64,000 nucleotides of DNA from Lachnospiraceae bacterium (lineage in GTDB: Bacteria; Bacillota; Clostridia; Lachnospirales; Lachnospiraceae): NCBI GenBank assembly GCA_029067085.1, contig JAIEFE010000013.1, positions 332,790-396,789 on the forward strand, in the 5' to 3' direction. The stretch's first letter is position 1. Each line of letters begins with the position of its first letter. This document shows positions 24,573 to 33,390 of this stretch, in pieces. Under the pieces are notes generated by a model, which was not told the origin of the DNA, made no database searches, and saw nothing but the letters and a program-made list of their open reading frames with translations. The translations under genes were made by a program, and so were the position numbers.

Positions 24573-25946
24573 ATGTTAGAACAGAACAGTTTTTCTGAGA
24601 TTACACCGGAAATCGTGCGGCTTGCCGGCATGAGTGAACAGGCCGGCATTATTGATACGAATTTATTTACGAAATTCGATGTGAAACGCGGTCTTCGCGA
24701 CTTAAACGGCAAGGGCGTTCTGGCAGGATTGACGAACATCTCCGATGTACGCGCCAGCAAGATCGTAGACGGCGTACAGGTGCCCACTCATGGCAAACTT
24801 TTCTACAGAGGCTATAACGTTAAGGATCTGGTGGACGGGTTTTCCGCAGACAACCGCTTCGGCTTTGAGGAGGTTACTTATCTGCTCCTTTTCGATAAAC
24901 TTCCAAATGCGGAAGAGCTGGCAAGCTTTACGAAGCTCTTAAACAGCTACCGCTCTCTCCCCACCAGCTTTGTGCGGGACATCATCATGAAGGCGCCCAG
25001 CAATGACATGATGAACACGCTTGCCAGATGTGTGCTGACGCTCTACTCTTACGACGACCGGGCGGACGACACATCGCTTCCCAACGTACTCAGACAGTGT
25101 CTGCAGCTGATCGCTCTTTTCCCGATGCTCTCAATTTACGGGTATCAGGCTTACAATCATTATCACAACGGGGAAAGTCTCTACATTCACCAGCCTCAGC
25201 CGGAGCTTTCCAATGCGGAGAATATCCTGCATATACTGCGTCCTGACAGCAAATTCACCCCATTGGAGGCTAAAATTCTGGACATCGCCCTGATTCTTCA
25301 TATGGAGCATGGCGGCGGTAACAACTCTTCCTTTACCACCCACGTTGTGACTTCTTCCCTGACGGACACCTACTCCGTTATCGCGGCAGCCATCGGATCC
25401 CTGAAAGGCCCGCGTCACGGCGGCGCAAACATCAAAGTAGTCAAGATGTTCGATGAGATGAAGCGCGAAGTATCCGACTGGAGCAACGAAGGTCAGGTGG
25501 CTGACTATCTGAAAAAGCTTCTGCACAAGGAAGCTTTTGACCACGCTGGCCTGATCTACGGTGTGGGACATGCGGTTTACTCCAAATCCGATCCCCGTGC
25601 CATTATCTTCAAATCCTTTGTTGAAAAACTGTCCGTTGAAAAAGGCCTTCAGGAAGAATTCGCCCTCTACTCTCTGGTAGAGCGTCTCTCGCCGGAACTG
25701 ATCGCTGAGGAACGCCCCATCTACAAAGGCGTCAACATCAATGTGGACTTCTATTCCGGTTTTGTTTACGATATGCTCAATCTGCCGATGGAGCTCTACA
25801 CACCGATCTTTGCCATCGCCAGAATCGTGGGCTGGAGCGCCCACCGCATGGAGGAGCTGGCCAACAACGGCAAGATCATCCGTCCTGCTTACAAGACGAT
25901 CTGCGTAGACAGGGATTATCAAAAGCTGCCGGACAGAAATGCCTGA
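24573..25946 (+). CDS. Citrate synthase
   Basis: A 457-residue citrate synthase condensing oxaloacetate and acetyl-CoA. It carries VPTHGKLFYRGYNVKDLVDG, the catalytic HMEHGGGNNSSFTTHV and KGPRHGGANIKVV regions, and the Asp-containing GVGHAVYSKSDPRA. Near the end are FYSGFVYDMLNLP and FAIARIVGWSAHRMEE. The N-terminal 60 residues extend beyond the classical enzyme, as in the longer clostridial citrate synthases. AAAGGAGGTACATA precedes the ATG. It is monocistronic with a strong terminator. With pckA elsewhere in the window it would feed an oxidative branch to 2-oxoglutarate for glutamate synthesis. Confidence 0.93.
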   Translation: MLEQNSFSEITPEIVRLAGMSEQAGIIDTNLFTKFDVKRGLRDLNGKGVLAGLTNISDVRASKIVDGVQVPTHGKLFYRGYNVKDLVDGFSADNRFGFEEVTYLLLFDKLPNAEELASFTKLLNSYRSLPTSFVRDIIMKAPSNDMMNTLARCVLTLYSYDDRADDTSLPNVLRQCLQLIALFPMLSIYGYQAYNHYHNGESLYIHQPQPELSNAENILHILRPDSKFTPLEAKILDIALILHMEHGGGNNSSFTTHVVTSSLTDTYSVIAAAIGSLKGPRHGGANIKVVKMFDEMKREVSDWSNEGQVADYLKKLLHKEAFDHAGLIYGVGHAVYSKSDPRAIIFKSFVEKLSVEKGLQEEFALYSLVERLSPELIAEERPIYKGVNINVDFYSGFVYDMLNLPMELYTPIFAIARIVGWSAHRMEELANNGKIIRPAYKTICVDRDYQKLPDRNA

Positions 25947-25970
25947 CAGCCGATACAGCGGAAAATAATA

Positions 25971-26025
25971 GAGAGAGCATTGCCTTATAACCACCTCAGG
26001 TTATGGCAAATGCTCTCTTTTCTTT
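25971..26025 (+). terminator. Terminator after citrate synthase
   Basis: GAGAGCATTGCC-TATAACC pairs with GGTTAT-GGCAAATGCTCTC around ACCTCA and is followed by TTTTCTTT. It also lies just past the stop of the convergent L,D-transpeptidase gene and may serve both. Confidence 0.88.
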
Positions 26026-26033
26026 GGCATAAG

Positions 26034-26858
26034 CTAGTTGATACCTCTTGCAACTCTACCTTCATTTATTCCACATGTGACATAGTGTTCATACAGCGCT
26101 TCTTTATCATAGCCGAAAGCTTTCTTCAGATCCGGATACCGGTCCGCATATGCCACATAGTCAAACTCATCCATAGTTCCTGAAAAAGGAGTCGCTACGA
26201 TGCCGTCTCCGCCTAACCATGGATTTTCAGCGGTGCTATCCGTCGGATCCCATGTCCGATACGGAGAGTCCGCTTCTATTTTAACCGCTGTCGGTTTCCC
26301 GAGTTCCCCGGCTTCTTCCGTATCGGAATATACGACTACCTTTGTTCCCCGCTTACAATTATCATAAATCCATTTCGCATCTTTCGCCGCTAATCTGACA
26401 CAGCCCAACGATGCGTTTTCTCCCAGCTTATTGTATTCTTCCCACTCTAATGTATCCGGCGAATCCTCTATGTACGGCACAGAATGAAACAGAATCTTTC
26501 TGTTAAAGCGCACGGCATATCTGCCGAAGGTATCATCCACCATCTGACGCCATACATAATAATCTGAAGTACGAAACGTACCTTCCGGTGTTGCGGAGCC
26601 TTCACGCCCGCAGGAACACACCATCGCCTTGATCGGAGTAAGGGAACCGTCTTCGTTTTGCTGCTTAACAGTAATACAATTCAAAGCCCTGTTCACATAG
26701 ACAACATAATCCGGTCTTGTATCAACTATCTCATTATCCGCCTGTACTTCCAAAATCTCCGCAGCGCTGACATCAATGCCTGTATCTGTTAACAATACCA
26801 TAGCCGCACACAGTATACCCGCAAGTAAAATTCTGACTGTTTTCATAATGTAATACAT
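26034..26858 (-). CDS. Secreted L,D-transpeptidase (YkuD domain)
   Basis: A 274-residue exported protein. A signal peptide (VRILLAGILCAAMVLLTD) is followed by a YkuD domain (residues about 50-175) with the active-site pattern ILFHSVPY ... NASLGCVRLAAKDAKWIYDN, containing the catalytic His, Cys and Arg. Such enzymes make 3-3 peptidoglycan cross-links or attach proteins. A C-terminal module of about 45 residues (DYVAYADRYPDLKKAFGYD, HYVTCGINEGR) is a short repeat seen on other clostridial surface proteins and may be a binding or anchoring unit. An internal ATG at 26846 is an alternative start. Convergent with citrate synthase. Confidence 0.88.
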   Translation of the reverse strand: MYYIMKTVRILLAGILCAAMVLLTDTGIDVSAAEILEVQADNEIVDTRPDYVVYVNRALNCITVKQQNEDGSLTPIKAMVCSCGREGSATPEGTFRTSDYYVWRQMVDDTFGRYAVRFNRKILFHSVPYIEDSPDTLEWEEYNKLGENASLGCVRLAAKDAKWIYDNCKRGTKVVVYSDTEEAGELGKPTAVKIEADSPYRTWDPTDSTAENPWLGGDGIVATPFSGTMDEFDYVAYADRYPDLKKAFGYDKEALYEHYVTCGINEGRVARGIN

Positions 26859-26916
26859 TACCCCTTCTTACTAAATTCTTCCTTTTTATACTCTCCCAAA
26901 TGAACGCATCTGTCTG

Positions 26917-28404
26917 TTATATTCCGAGGAACTGTTTCACAACCGCCTTCATCTCTGTCTTATCACACACATTGTCGTGCAGCACCGGTGCTGTCCGGAT
27001 CTCTTCAATGGCATTCGGCACCGCCACATTTCCGATTTTGGAGAGCTCGTCCACCAACTCAAAATCCCCCATCACATCATATTTCGGATCGATGGCGTTC
27101 ATAACACTCCTGGTAAACTTGAAAGGACTTGCCGTGGAAGCGATCACGGTCTTTGTCGCATCCTTAGTGTCCGATACATATTTCTGATAGACCGCGCTTG
27201 CCACCGCCGTGTGGGTATCCAGCACATAACCCGTATCTTCATAGAGAGCACGGATTCTGTCCGCCGTTTCTTTTTCATCTGCGAAATTGCCGTAAAAGTC
27301 CGCAAGCTGCTCTCTCATGCTCTCTGTGATCTGATAGCTGCCGTCTTTTGTGAGCGCCGCCATCATCTCCGCATTTTTCTTCGCATCGTTCCCCGCGATA
27401 CGATAGATCAGCCGCTCCAGATTGCTGGAGATCAAAATATCCATAGAAGGAGAACTGGTCAGCTTAAATTCACGGTTTCTGTCATAATCTCCTGTCATGA
27501 AGAAATCATAGAGCACTTTATTCTCATTGGAAGCGCAGATCAGCTTACCTATCGGCACACCCATATTTTTCGCATAAAAAGCCGCCAGAATATTGCCGAA
27601 ATTTCCTGTGGGAACCACCACATTGATCTTTTCGCCATCCTCGATCTTACCCTCATGTAAAAGCTTTGCATAGGCGTAAACATAGTAGACCACCTGGGGC
27701 ACCAGTCTGCCGATGTTGATGGAATTGGCCGAGGAAAAACGAAGCCCCTTCTCCGCCATCTGTGCTGCCAGCTCCTTATCATTAAACAGCATCTTTACAC
27801 CCGTCTGCGCGTCATCAAAATTGCCGTGGATCCCCACCACAAAGGTATTGTCACCCTTCTGGGTCACCATCTGCTTCTCCTGAATCGGACTGACGCCGTT
27901 TTTCGGATAAAAAACAATGATCTTCGTTCCCTCCACTCCGGCAAAACCCGCCAGAGCCGCCTTCCCCGTATCTCCCGAGGTAGCCGTCAGGATCACGATC
28001 TCATCCTTCACCTGATTCTTTTTCGCGGCAGTGATCATCAAATGGGGTAAGATAGACAGCGCCATATCCTTGAAGGCGATGGTCGCACCGTGAAACAACT
28101 CAAGATAATAAGCCCCTTCCGCTTCCACTAAAGGCGCGATCTCCTCCGTGTCAAATTTCGCGTCATAGGCCCGCGCAATACAGCCCTGCAGCTCCTCCTT
28201 CGTGAAGTCTGTAAAAAACAGCTTCATAACCTCATAGGCCGTCTCCTGATAAGTCTTGCCTGCAAACTCTTTCATGCTGCATTCGAGAGTCGGAATGTGA
28301 TCCGGCACAAAAAGTCCCCCGTCTTCCGACAATCCCTGCAGGATCGCCTGGGATGCGGTCGCTGTTCTGCTTTCGTCTCTGGTGCTGCTGTATATCACTT
28401 CCAT
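26917..28404 (-). CDS. thrC: Threonine synthase
   Basis: A 495-residue PLP enzyme making threonine from O-phosphohomoserine. The start has the family motif YSSTRDESRTATASQAILQG-like and LSEDGGLFVPDHIP. The PLP Lys is in GATIAFKDMALSIL. Other motifs are ILTATSGDTGKAAL and VVPTGNFGNILAAFYAK, the phosphate-binding loop. The length fits the longer bacterial/yeast type of threonine synthase. ATG at 28404 follows AGGTGAAAAACC. It is a single gene with no hom or thrB nearby. Confidence 0.95.
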   Translation of the reverse strand: MEVIYSSTRDESRTATASQAILQGLSEDGGLFVPDHIPTLECSMKEFAGKTYQETAYEVMKLFFTDFTKEELQGCIARAYDAKFDTEEIAPLVEAEGAYYLELFHGATIAFKDMALSILPHLMITAAKKNQVKDEIVILTATSGDTGKAALAGFAGVEGTKIIVFYPKNGVSPIQEKQMVTQKGDNTFVVGIHGNFDDAQTGVKMLFNDKELAAQMAEKGLRFSSANSINIGRLVPQVVYYVYAYAKLLHEGKIEDGEKINVVVPTGNFGNILAAFYAKNMGVPIGKLICASNENKVLYDFFMTGDYDRNREFKLTSSPSMDILISSNLERLIYRIAGNDAKKNAEMMAALTKDGSYQITESMREQLADFYGNFADEKETADRIRALYEDTGYVLDTHTAVASAVYQKYVSDTKDATKTVIASTASPFKFTRSVMNAIDPKYDVMGDFELVDELSKIGNVAVPNAIEEIRTAPVLHDNVCDKTEMKAVVKQFLGI

Positions 28405-28517
28405 GGTTTTTCACCTTTCTTCTGTAAGTCTTCTCGCTCCGCAAAAACCTACGACTTTACCGTCCGTCTTTTTCGCCTTATGAGTGTATCACACTTTCAT
28501 CAGCCGTGCAAGAAGAC

Positions 28518-29138
28518 TTATAAAAAGAACTCATGATTTCCATAGGAAAAAAGTCTGGTCAGCTTCCTGTCAAACCATTTCAACCTGTCGGAATCCGCCT
28601 TTTCGCGGGCACAGAAATACAGCGCTCCCCGGGAGATATCCTCCCCGTAGAGGGCGCGTTCCACCGCTTCCATGGTATCTGCGCTCACGCTTACATTCTG
28701 AAATCTGCCGTCAACCGTCGGTGAAAACTGAGCGATTCCCTGCTCTCTCTGCATGACCACGTCCCATACCGAATCCGGAAACAGCTCGCTGTTGACCCGA
28801 TTCAAAACAACGTTCGCCACCAGAAGCTTTCCATCCTGATCTTCTCCGCCTGCCTCCGCCTCCACGATCCGAAGCAGCGTATCATAGTCCTTGTCCGAGA
28901 GCTGATACTTCTTCGTCTGTTCTAATACCTCATAACTGACAACCCGCTGGCCGGAAGATACACGCTCAAGCATCTCCACAAAACTGTGTCTGTCCTCCTC
29001 CATCGTCTCGTCCAGGTATTCCATGCGAAAGGCAGGCTTGGCCGATATCCGATCAATCTTTAGCTCCCTGACGCACAGACACGACGAGAGAATCGTCATG
29101 CCGGCAAGCAGGAAGCACGTAATACATTTCCTGTACAT
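28518..29138 (-). CDS. SleB-type cell wall hydrolase
   Basis: A 206-residue protein with an N-terminal hydrophobic signal (CITCFLLAGMTILSSCLC, possibly a lipoprotein or anchor) and a Hydrolase_2/SleB domain in the C-terminal half: LLRIVEAEAGGEDQDGKLLVA in parts, ANVVLNRVNSELFPDSV, FSPTVDGRF, GALYFCAREKADS. The catalytic Glu is in the EAEAGG motif. These enzymes are lytic transglycosylases, best known for spore cortex breakdown. Start at 29138 follows GGAGGTTAAA. Alone and divergent from the AP2/HNH-derived gene. Confidence 0.88.
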   Translation of the reverse strand: MYRKCITCFLLAGMTILSSCLCVRELKIDRISAKPAFRMEYLDETMEEDRHSFVEMLERVSSGQRVVSYEVLEQTKKYQLSDKDYDTLLRIVEAEAGGEDQDGKLLVANVVLNRVNSELFPDSVWDVVMQREQGIAQFSPTVDGRFQNVSVSADTMEAVERALYGEDISRGALYFCAREKADSDRLKWFDRKLTRLFSYGNHEFFL

Positions 29139-29296
29139 TTTAACCTCCATGTCAGAGCAGTTTACTGCGATGACACGCATCAAAAAACGCAAATTACATT
29201 CCTACAACTGTATTTTATGCGTAAAAGAGGAAAAATATTTCAGAATTTGTTTTTTTTCTCAAAAATGGTACAATCATAAAAAAGGAGGACTGCGTT

Positions 29297-30094
29297 ATGG
29301 GAGAGCCGCTAACGGGCGTATATACGGCAAAGCGCAAGGATGGTACTGTCTATTTTCGCGCATCATTAACTTATCGCAATAAACACATCAGCCTTGGAAG
29401 TGATCCGCAAAAAGAAAGGGCGCACGAAATGTACCTCGCCGCCTCTTTACTCATAAAAGACGATTCCCTGCATCTGGAAGACTATAAGGACGCTTCCCCT
29501 CTCGCCTTCTCCAAGTGGGTCAGTCTCGTCAATTTTCGGGACAATGGCATCTATCTTGCGACCCCCATTTACATTCGTCCGCATTTCTTCTACTATTATT
29601 TTTCGCCCACAGATTATTTTCTCTTTGATAAGGATGATCTGTTCTACTACGCCTCCCGCAAGATTTCCAGACGCGGCAGACACTACTTTGTGGCAGACTA
29701 CGGCATGCAGATCAATATCTTAAGCCGTTATGGGATAAAGAGCTATGCCGTGGAAGGACGCGACTACCGCTTTATCAACGGCAATCGAAACGATCTGCGC
29801 TACGAAAACGTCGAAGTGATCAACCGCTTCCATGGCGTACAGACGATACAGGAAAAAGGTAAAACGCTCTATCAGGTAAAGATTCATGTAAAGGGAAATG
29901 TGAAGGTCGGCGTCTACCGCTCCGAAGTCGAGGCCGCCGTCGCTTATAACAAAGCCATTGATCTGCTAAAAAAGGCCGGCATAGACAAGGCCTACACTCC
30001 AAATTACATGGAGAATATGTCGCCCGACGCCTATGCCAGCCTCTATTCTTCTATCCGGGTGTCGCCCCGCCTTACTTCCTACCGTTCAGAATAG
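29297..30094 (+). CDS. AP2-domain DNA-binding protein with a degenerate HNH region
   Basis: A 265-residue protein that looks like a domesticated homing endonuclease. The N-terminus (GVYTAKRKDGTVYFRASLTY, HISLGSD) resembles the AP2-like arm of integrases. The middle (AVEGRDYRFINGN, NDLRYENVEVINR) matches the HNH_3 consensus, but the Asp-His pair of the active site is Arg-Phe here. The C-terminus is an AP2-type DNA-binding domain (YQVKIHVKGNVKVGVYRSE, AAVAYNKAIDLLKKAG). It probably binds DNA without cutting. The ATG follows GGAGGACTGCGTT. Its last 16 bases overlap the end of the convergent GH25 gene. Confidence 0.78.
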   Translation: MGEPLTGVYTAKRKDGTVYFRASLTYRNKHISLGSDPQKERAHEMYLAASLLIKDDSLHLEDYKDASPLAFSKWVSLVNFRDNGIYLATPIYIRPHFFYYYFSPTDYFLFDKDDLFYYASRKISRRGRHYFVADYGMQINILSRYGIKSYAVEGRDYRFINGNRNDLRYENVEVINRFHGVQTIQEKGKTLYQVKIHVKGNVKVGVYRSEVEAAVAYNKAIDLLKKAGIDKAYTPNYMENMSPDAYASLYSSIRVSPRLTSYRSE

Positions 30095-31230
30095 CCGATA
30101 AAGCATATATTTAAGTCTGCTCCGCCGTCTATTCCATTTAACACTCCATTCGTATCATACTGCCACATAGCGTAGCGATAAGGGTAATCCGGAATTTCTT
30201 CCTCCTGAGAGAGCCACACATCATAGTTTTGAAGCTTCGCAAGATCCACTTCCTTTAAGAACCACTCCTTATCTCCATAGACCATAGGCACATAGCCCGC
30301 TGCCTTAACCCCCTCCAGAAAGCTGATCGTCACATTGGTCTTGTCATTACGGCTAAGTCCCTCGATGCGGGATTTGTCGTTTGACACAAAACCCATGTTG
30401 AAGGCCACAGGGTACTTAACCTTACCCCGATAGGGCTCCAGATTCTGCACGACAAAATCTGCCTCCTGAACAGCCTCATCCTGAGATATGGCCTGAGAGT
30501 AAAAATAAACTCCCACATCCAATCCGGCTTCCAGCGCGCCGTCAATATTTTCTTTGAAATTCTCATCCAGAGTGATCTGTCCCGAGCTGTAGCCGCGGCT
30601 TCCCAGCCTGATCATCACATAGTCTATTCCCGCCGCCTTTAAGCTGGGAAAATAGATCTTTCCGGTATGCTTTGAAATATCAGCCCCCACATAGGAAATC
30701 TTCCTGCCGTTTTCCATGTATCGCTTTAGTCCGGCATTATCCTCCATTTTGGTGAAATCCAGCGTATTCTTTGTCAGATAAGGACTGATCAGCACCCATT
30801 CTTCCGATCCGTCCCGATTCGTTACCAACGTATGCTTGCCATCTGTTGCCGGATCGTTTCTAGCTTCCTCCTCTTTCTGGCGGTCAGCCTCCTTTTCCTT
30901 CTCCGCTTTTTCCGTGAAAGGATTTTGAGAAACCTTCTCCACAGCCTCAGCCTCTTCCTCCGTCTCCTCAGGATACATATCCCAAAAATCCAGATCTTCG
31001 GCTCTGCGTTTGGGCACTGCCGGCTCTTCCGAATCCGTCTGCTCCTCAACTGCAGCCTCCTCCCTCTGGTTCTTTACCTCCTGTCGGTTTTGGCTGCCGC
31101 CCCGATTATCGGCATTTCCGCGAAATACAACAAACAAAACGATCAGGATGAAGGCGGATACACCGATGACCATATAGATCATGGAGGGTCCCATACCGCC
31201 CCCTACTTCCTCTTCTCCCGGTAACTTCAT
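30079..31230 (-). CDS. Membrane-anchored GH25 (lysozyme-like) protein, probably inactive
   Basis: A 383-residue protein with a short cytoplasmic N-terminus, one membrane helix (MIYMVIGVSAFILIVLFVVF), a charged Glu/Lys/Arg-rich stalk (about residues 45-125) and a C-terminal GH25 fold from about residue 175 (YVGADISKHTGKIYF, AGIDYVMIRLGSRGY, GVYFYSQAISQDEAVQEADF, YDVWLSQEEEIPDYPYRYAM). The catalytic motif, normally Asp-x-Glu after YPVAF, reads YPVAFNMGFV: both acids are replaced. The first active-site Asp (GADIS) is kept. It may bind rather than cut peptidoglycan. Start at 31230 is chosen by the position of AAAGGA and the fold; 31311 is also open. Confidence 0.85.
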   Translation of the reverse strand: MKLPGEEEVGGGMGPSMIYMVIGVSAFILIVLFVVFRGNADNRGGSQNRQEVKNQREEAAVEEQTDSEEPAVPKRRAEDLDFWDMYPEETEEEAEAVEKVSQNPFTEKAEKEKEADRQKEEEARNDPATDGKHTLVTNRDGSEEWVLISPYLTKNTLDFTKMEDNAGLKRYMENGRKISYVGADISKHTGKIYFPSLKAAGIDYVMIRLGSRGYSSGQITLDENFKENIDGALEAGLDVGVYFYSQAISQDEAVQEADFVVQNLEPYRGKVKYPVAFNMGFVSNDKSRIEGLSRNDKTNVTISFLEGVKAAGYVPMVYGDKEWFLKEVDLAKLQNYDVWLSQEEEIPDYPYRYAMWQYDTNGVLNGIDGGADLNICFIGYSER

Positions 31231-31350
31231 ATTGTGGTCATTCCTTTCCGGTAAAACATTTTCTGTATTTTTATCCGAAGATATGATACCATGATATCTG
31301 AAAAATGGCAACTTTACAGCATAAAAATCGAGTTTTGGAGGTATCTGACA

Positions 31351-32184
31351 ATGAATGACTCCCTTCGTGAAAGTCTCAGTTACTGGGGTTTGTATAAAAA
31401 AATATTTCAGATCAAAAAAGAGATCAAGCCGCAGGTTGTATCCTTTGGGAATGACAAGCAGCAGTATTTCTTATATTATGAGCCGAAAAACATAACCAGC
31501 GATAAAGTGATCCTATGGGTGCACGGCGGCGGATGGAATGCCGGCTCGCCAAAATATTTCGATTTTGTCGGACAATGTGTCGCAAAGCACGGATACCGCT
31601 TCATTTCTCTGGGATACAGACTGTCGCCAAAAAACAAATATCCATGCCAGATTGAAGATGTGTGTAACGGTTATAACGCGGCCATTTCCTTTTTGCGCGA
31701 AAAAGGAATTGATACCACAAAGATCGTGATCTCCGGCCCATCCGCCGGAGCGCATTTATCTTCTATTCTCTGTTACAGTAAAAAAGTGCAGGAAGAATAT
31801 ACCGTTGACCTATCCCCAGTGATCGGGTTTATCGGTGCGGGCGGCCCCTACAGCTTTTCCGAGAAAGATTCTCTCACCGTAAGACTTCTCCTCAACCAGT
31901 TGTTTGCAAAAGGCTATGACAGATCACAGGGCGAACCCTGTTCGCTTATGACGAAAAGTTCAATCCCCATGCTGTTGATCCAGAGCAGACACGACGGACT
32001 GATCTCATATTCCTGTGCTGAGGACTTCTGTGAAAAAGCAAAGAATCTTGGAATTCCGTGCGAGCTGTATTCTGTGGTGGACAAAAAGAACACCCACTCC
32101 TGGTACACGGCAGGAATGTTTCTGGAATCGCGGGAAGAAAATCAGGGACTCAATAAATTCTTTAGCTGGATCGAGAATATATGA
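31351..32184 (+). CDS. Alpha/beta hydrolase, esterase/lipase type
   Basis: A 277-residue esterase-like hydrolase. The oxyanion-hole motif is VHGGGWNAGSP, the nucleophile elbow is ISGPSAGAHLSS, the acid is in SRHDGLISY and the His in KKNTHSWYTAG. This pattern is that of the hormone-sensitive lipase / acetyl-esterase class. There is no signal peptide. Start at 31351 follows GGAGGTATCTGACA; the frame back to 31291 adds no family similarity. Divergent from the GH25 gene. The substrate is unknown. Confidence 0.88.
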   Translation: MNDSLRESLSYWGLYKKIFQIKKEIKPQVVSFGNDKQQYFLYYEPKNITSDKVILWVHGGGWNAGSPKYFDFVGQCVAKHGYRFISLGYRLSPKNKYPCQIEDVCNGYNAAISFLREKGIDTTKIVISGPSAGAHLSSILCYSKKVQEEYTVDLSPVIGFIGAGGPYSFSEKDSLTVRLLLNQLFAKGYDRSQGEPCSLMTKSSIPMLLIQSRHDGLISYSCAEDFCEKAKNLGIPCELYSVVDKKNTHSWYTAGMFLESREENQGLNKFFSWIENI

Positions 32185-32264
32185 TAAACCTTCATAGAAT
32201 CATTGGAATTGTAACAATAGCCTTACTTTCATAATAACAAATTATGATTAGGAAAACATAACAT

Positions 32265-33314
32265 ATGAAACTGCTACACAGATTAAGACAGAAATTGCCT
32301 GTCGTATGGCTTACAGTTGCTCTTATCTCAGTCTTTATACTGACTTCAACCATATTGATCGGTTGTACCCGAAACACCGAACCCATCTCACGGACGGGCT
32401 TCTATTTTGACACCGTGATTCAGATCACTCTCTATGACACGGAGGATGATTCGGTTCTGGACGACTGCTTCGACCTGGCGGAAAAATATGAGAACCTTTT
32501 CAGTGCTACGAAAGAAGGGACTGATGTGTGGAACATCAATCACGCAAACGGGAAAACTGTGACGGTATCAGAGGAGACTGTCGCCCTTCTTGTGAAGTCA
32601 GTGGACTACGCCAATACAACGGAAGGGCGAATCGATCCAACCATCCATCCTGTCAGCGCGCTCTGGGATTTCGGCTCCGAAGGTAAAGCACATGTGCCGG
32701 AGGAAACCGAAATCAAAGAAGCGCTCTCCCATGTCTCCTACGACAACATCCGCTTTGGCGTCGGCCCTTCAGAGGAGACCGGCGAATCCGTCTATAACAC
32801 TGTCACTCTGCAAGACCCGGAGGCCGCTATCGACTTAGGATTTATCGCCAAGGGCTACATCGCTGATAAAATGAAAGAATATCTCCTCTCGCAAGGTATT
32901 GAGAGCGCCTGCATCAGTCTGGGCGGCAATGTGTTAACTATCGGCGAAAAACCGGACGGCTCCCCCTTTCGGATCGGCATTCAGGAGCCTTTCTCCCCGG
33001 AAGGCACAACGCTTGATACTGTGGAGGTCAGGGATACTTCCGTGGTGACCTCCGGCATCTATGAACGATATTTTTATGAGGGAGATACCCTTTATCATCA
33101 TGTTCTCAACACCGCCACCGGATACCCTGTAGACAATGAGCTGGCCGGTGTGACCATTATCTGTGAATCCTCCGTAAAAGCAGACGCTCTCTCCACCGCC
33201 TGCCTGTGCATGGGACTGGAGAAAGGACGTCAGTATCTCGACACAGAGAAGGATGTAGCATATCTTCTGATTACAAAGGACGGGATGCAGTATCGCTCCG
33301 ATAATCTCCCCTGA
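32265..33314 (+). CDS. apbE: FAD:protein FMN transferase
   Basis: A 349-residue lipoprotein (signal with lipobox LIGC) of the ApbE family, which uses FAD to attach FMN covalently to Thr or Ser in a xGAT motif outside the membrane. Motifs are GFYFDTVIQITLYD, INHANGKTVTVSEETV, IDPTIHPVSALWDFG, AIDLGFIAKGYIADKM, SLGGNVLTIG and the Mg-site SVKADALSTACL. The Rnf subunits RnfG and RnfD encoded at 53-54 kb carry the target motif, so this enzyme is a good candidate for maturing them. AGGAAAACATAACAT precedes the ATG. Confidence 0.93.
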   Translation: MKLLHRLRQKLPVVWLTVALISVFILTSTILIGCTRNTEPISRTGFYFDTVIQITLYDTEDDSVLDDCFDLAEKYENLFSATKEGTDVWNINHANGKTVTVSEETVALLVKSVDYANTTEGRIDPTIHPVSALWDFGSEGKAHVPEETEIKEALSHVSYDNIRFGVGPSEETGESVYNTVTLQDPEAAIDLGFIAKGYIADKMKEYLLSQGIESACISLGGNVLTIGEKPDGSPFRIGIQEPFSPEGTTLDTVEVRDTSVVTSGIYERYFYEGDTLYHHVLNTATGYPVDNELAGVTIICESSVKADALSTACLCMGLEKGRQYLDTEKDVAYLLITKDGMQYRSDNLP

Positions 33315-33390
33315 TCTACATGATGCCCCTCCCTCCGAATACAGCGAAAATTCACCAATCAGATAATAAGAGAACCGACGAAACGCTTCC

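Noticed and set aside
25131..25994. A 287-codon open frame on the minus strand across the citrate synthase gene
   Set aside because: It is antisense to a well-supported enzyme gene, has no family similarity that I can see and no convincing ribosome binding site.
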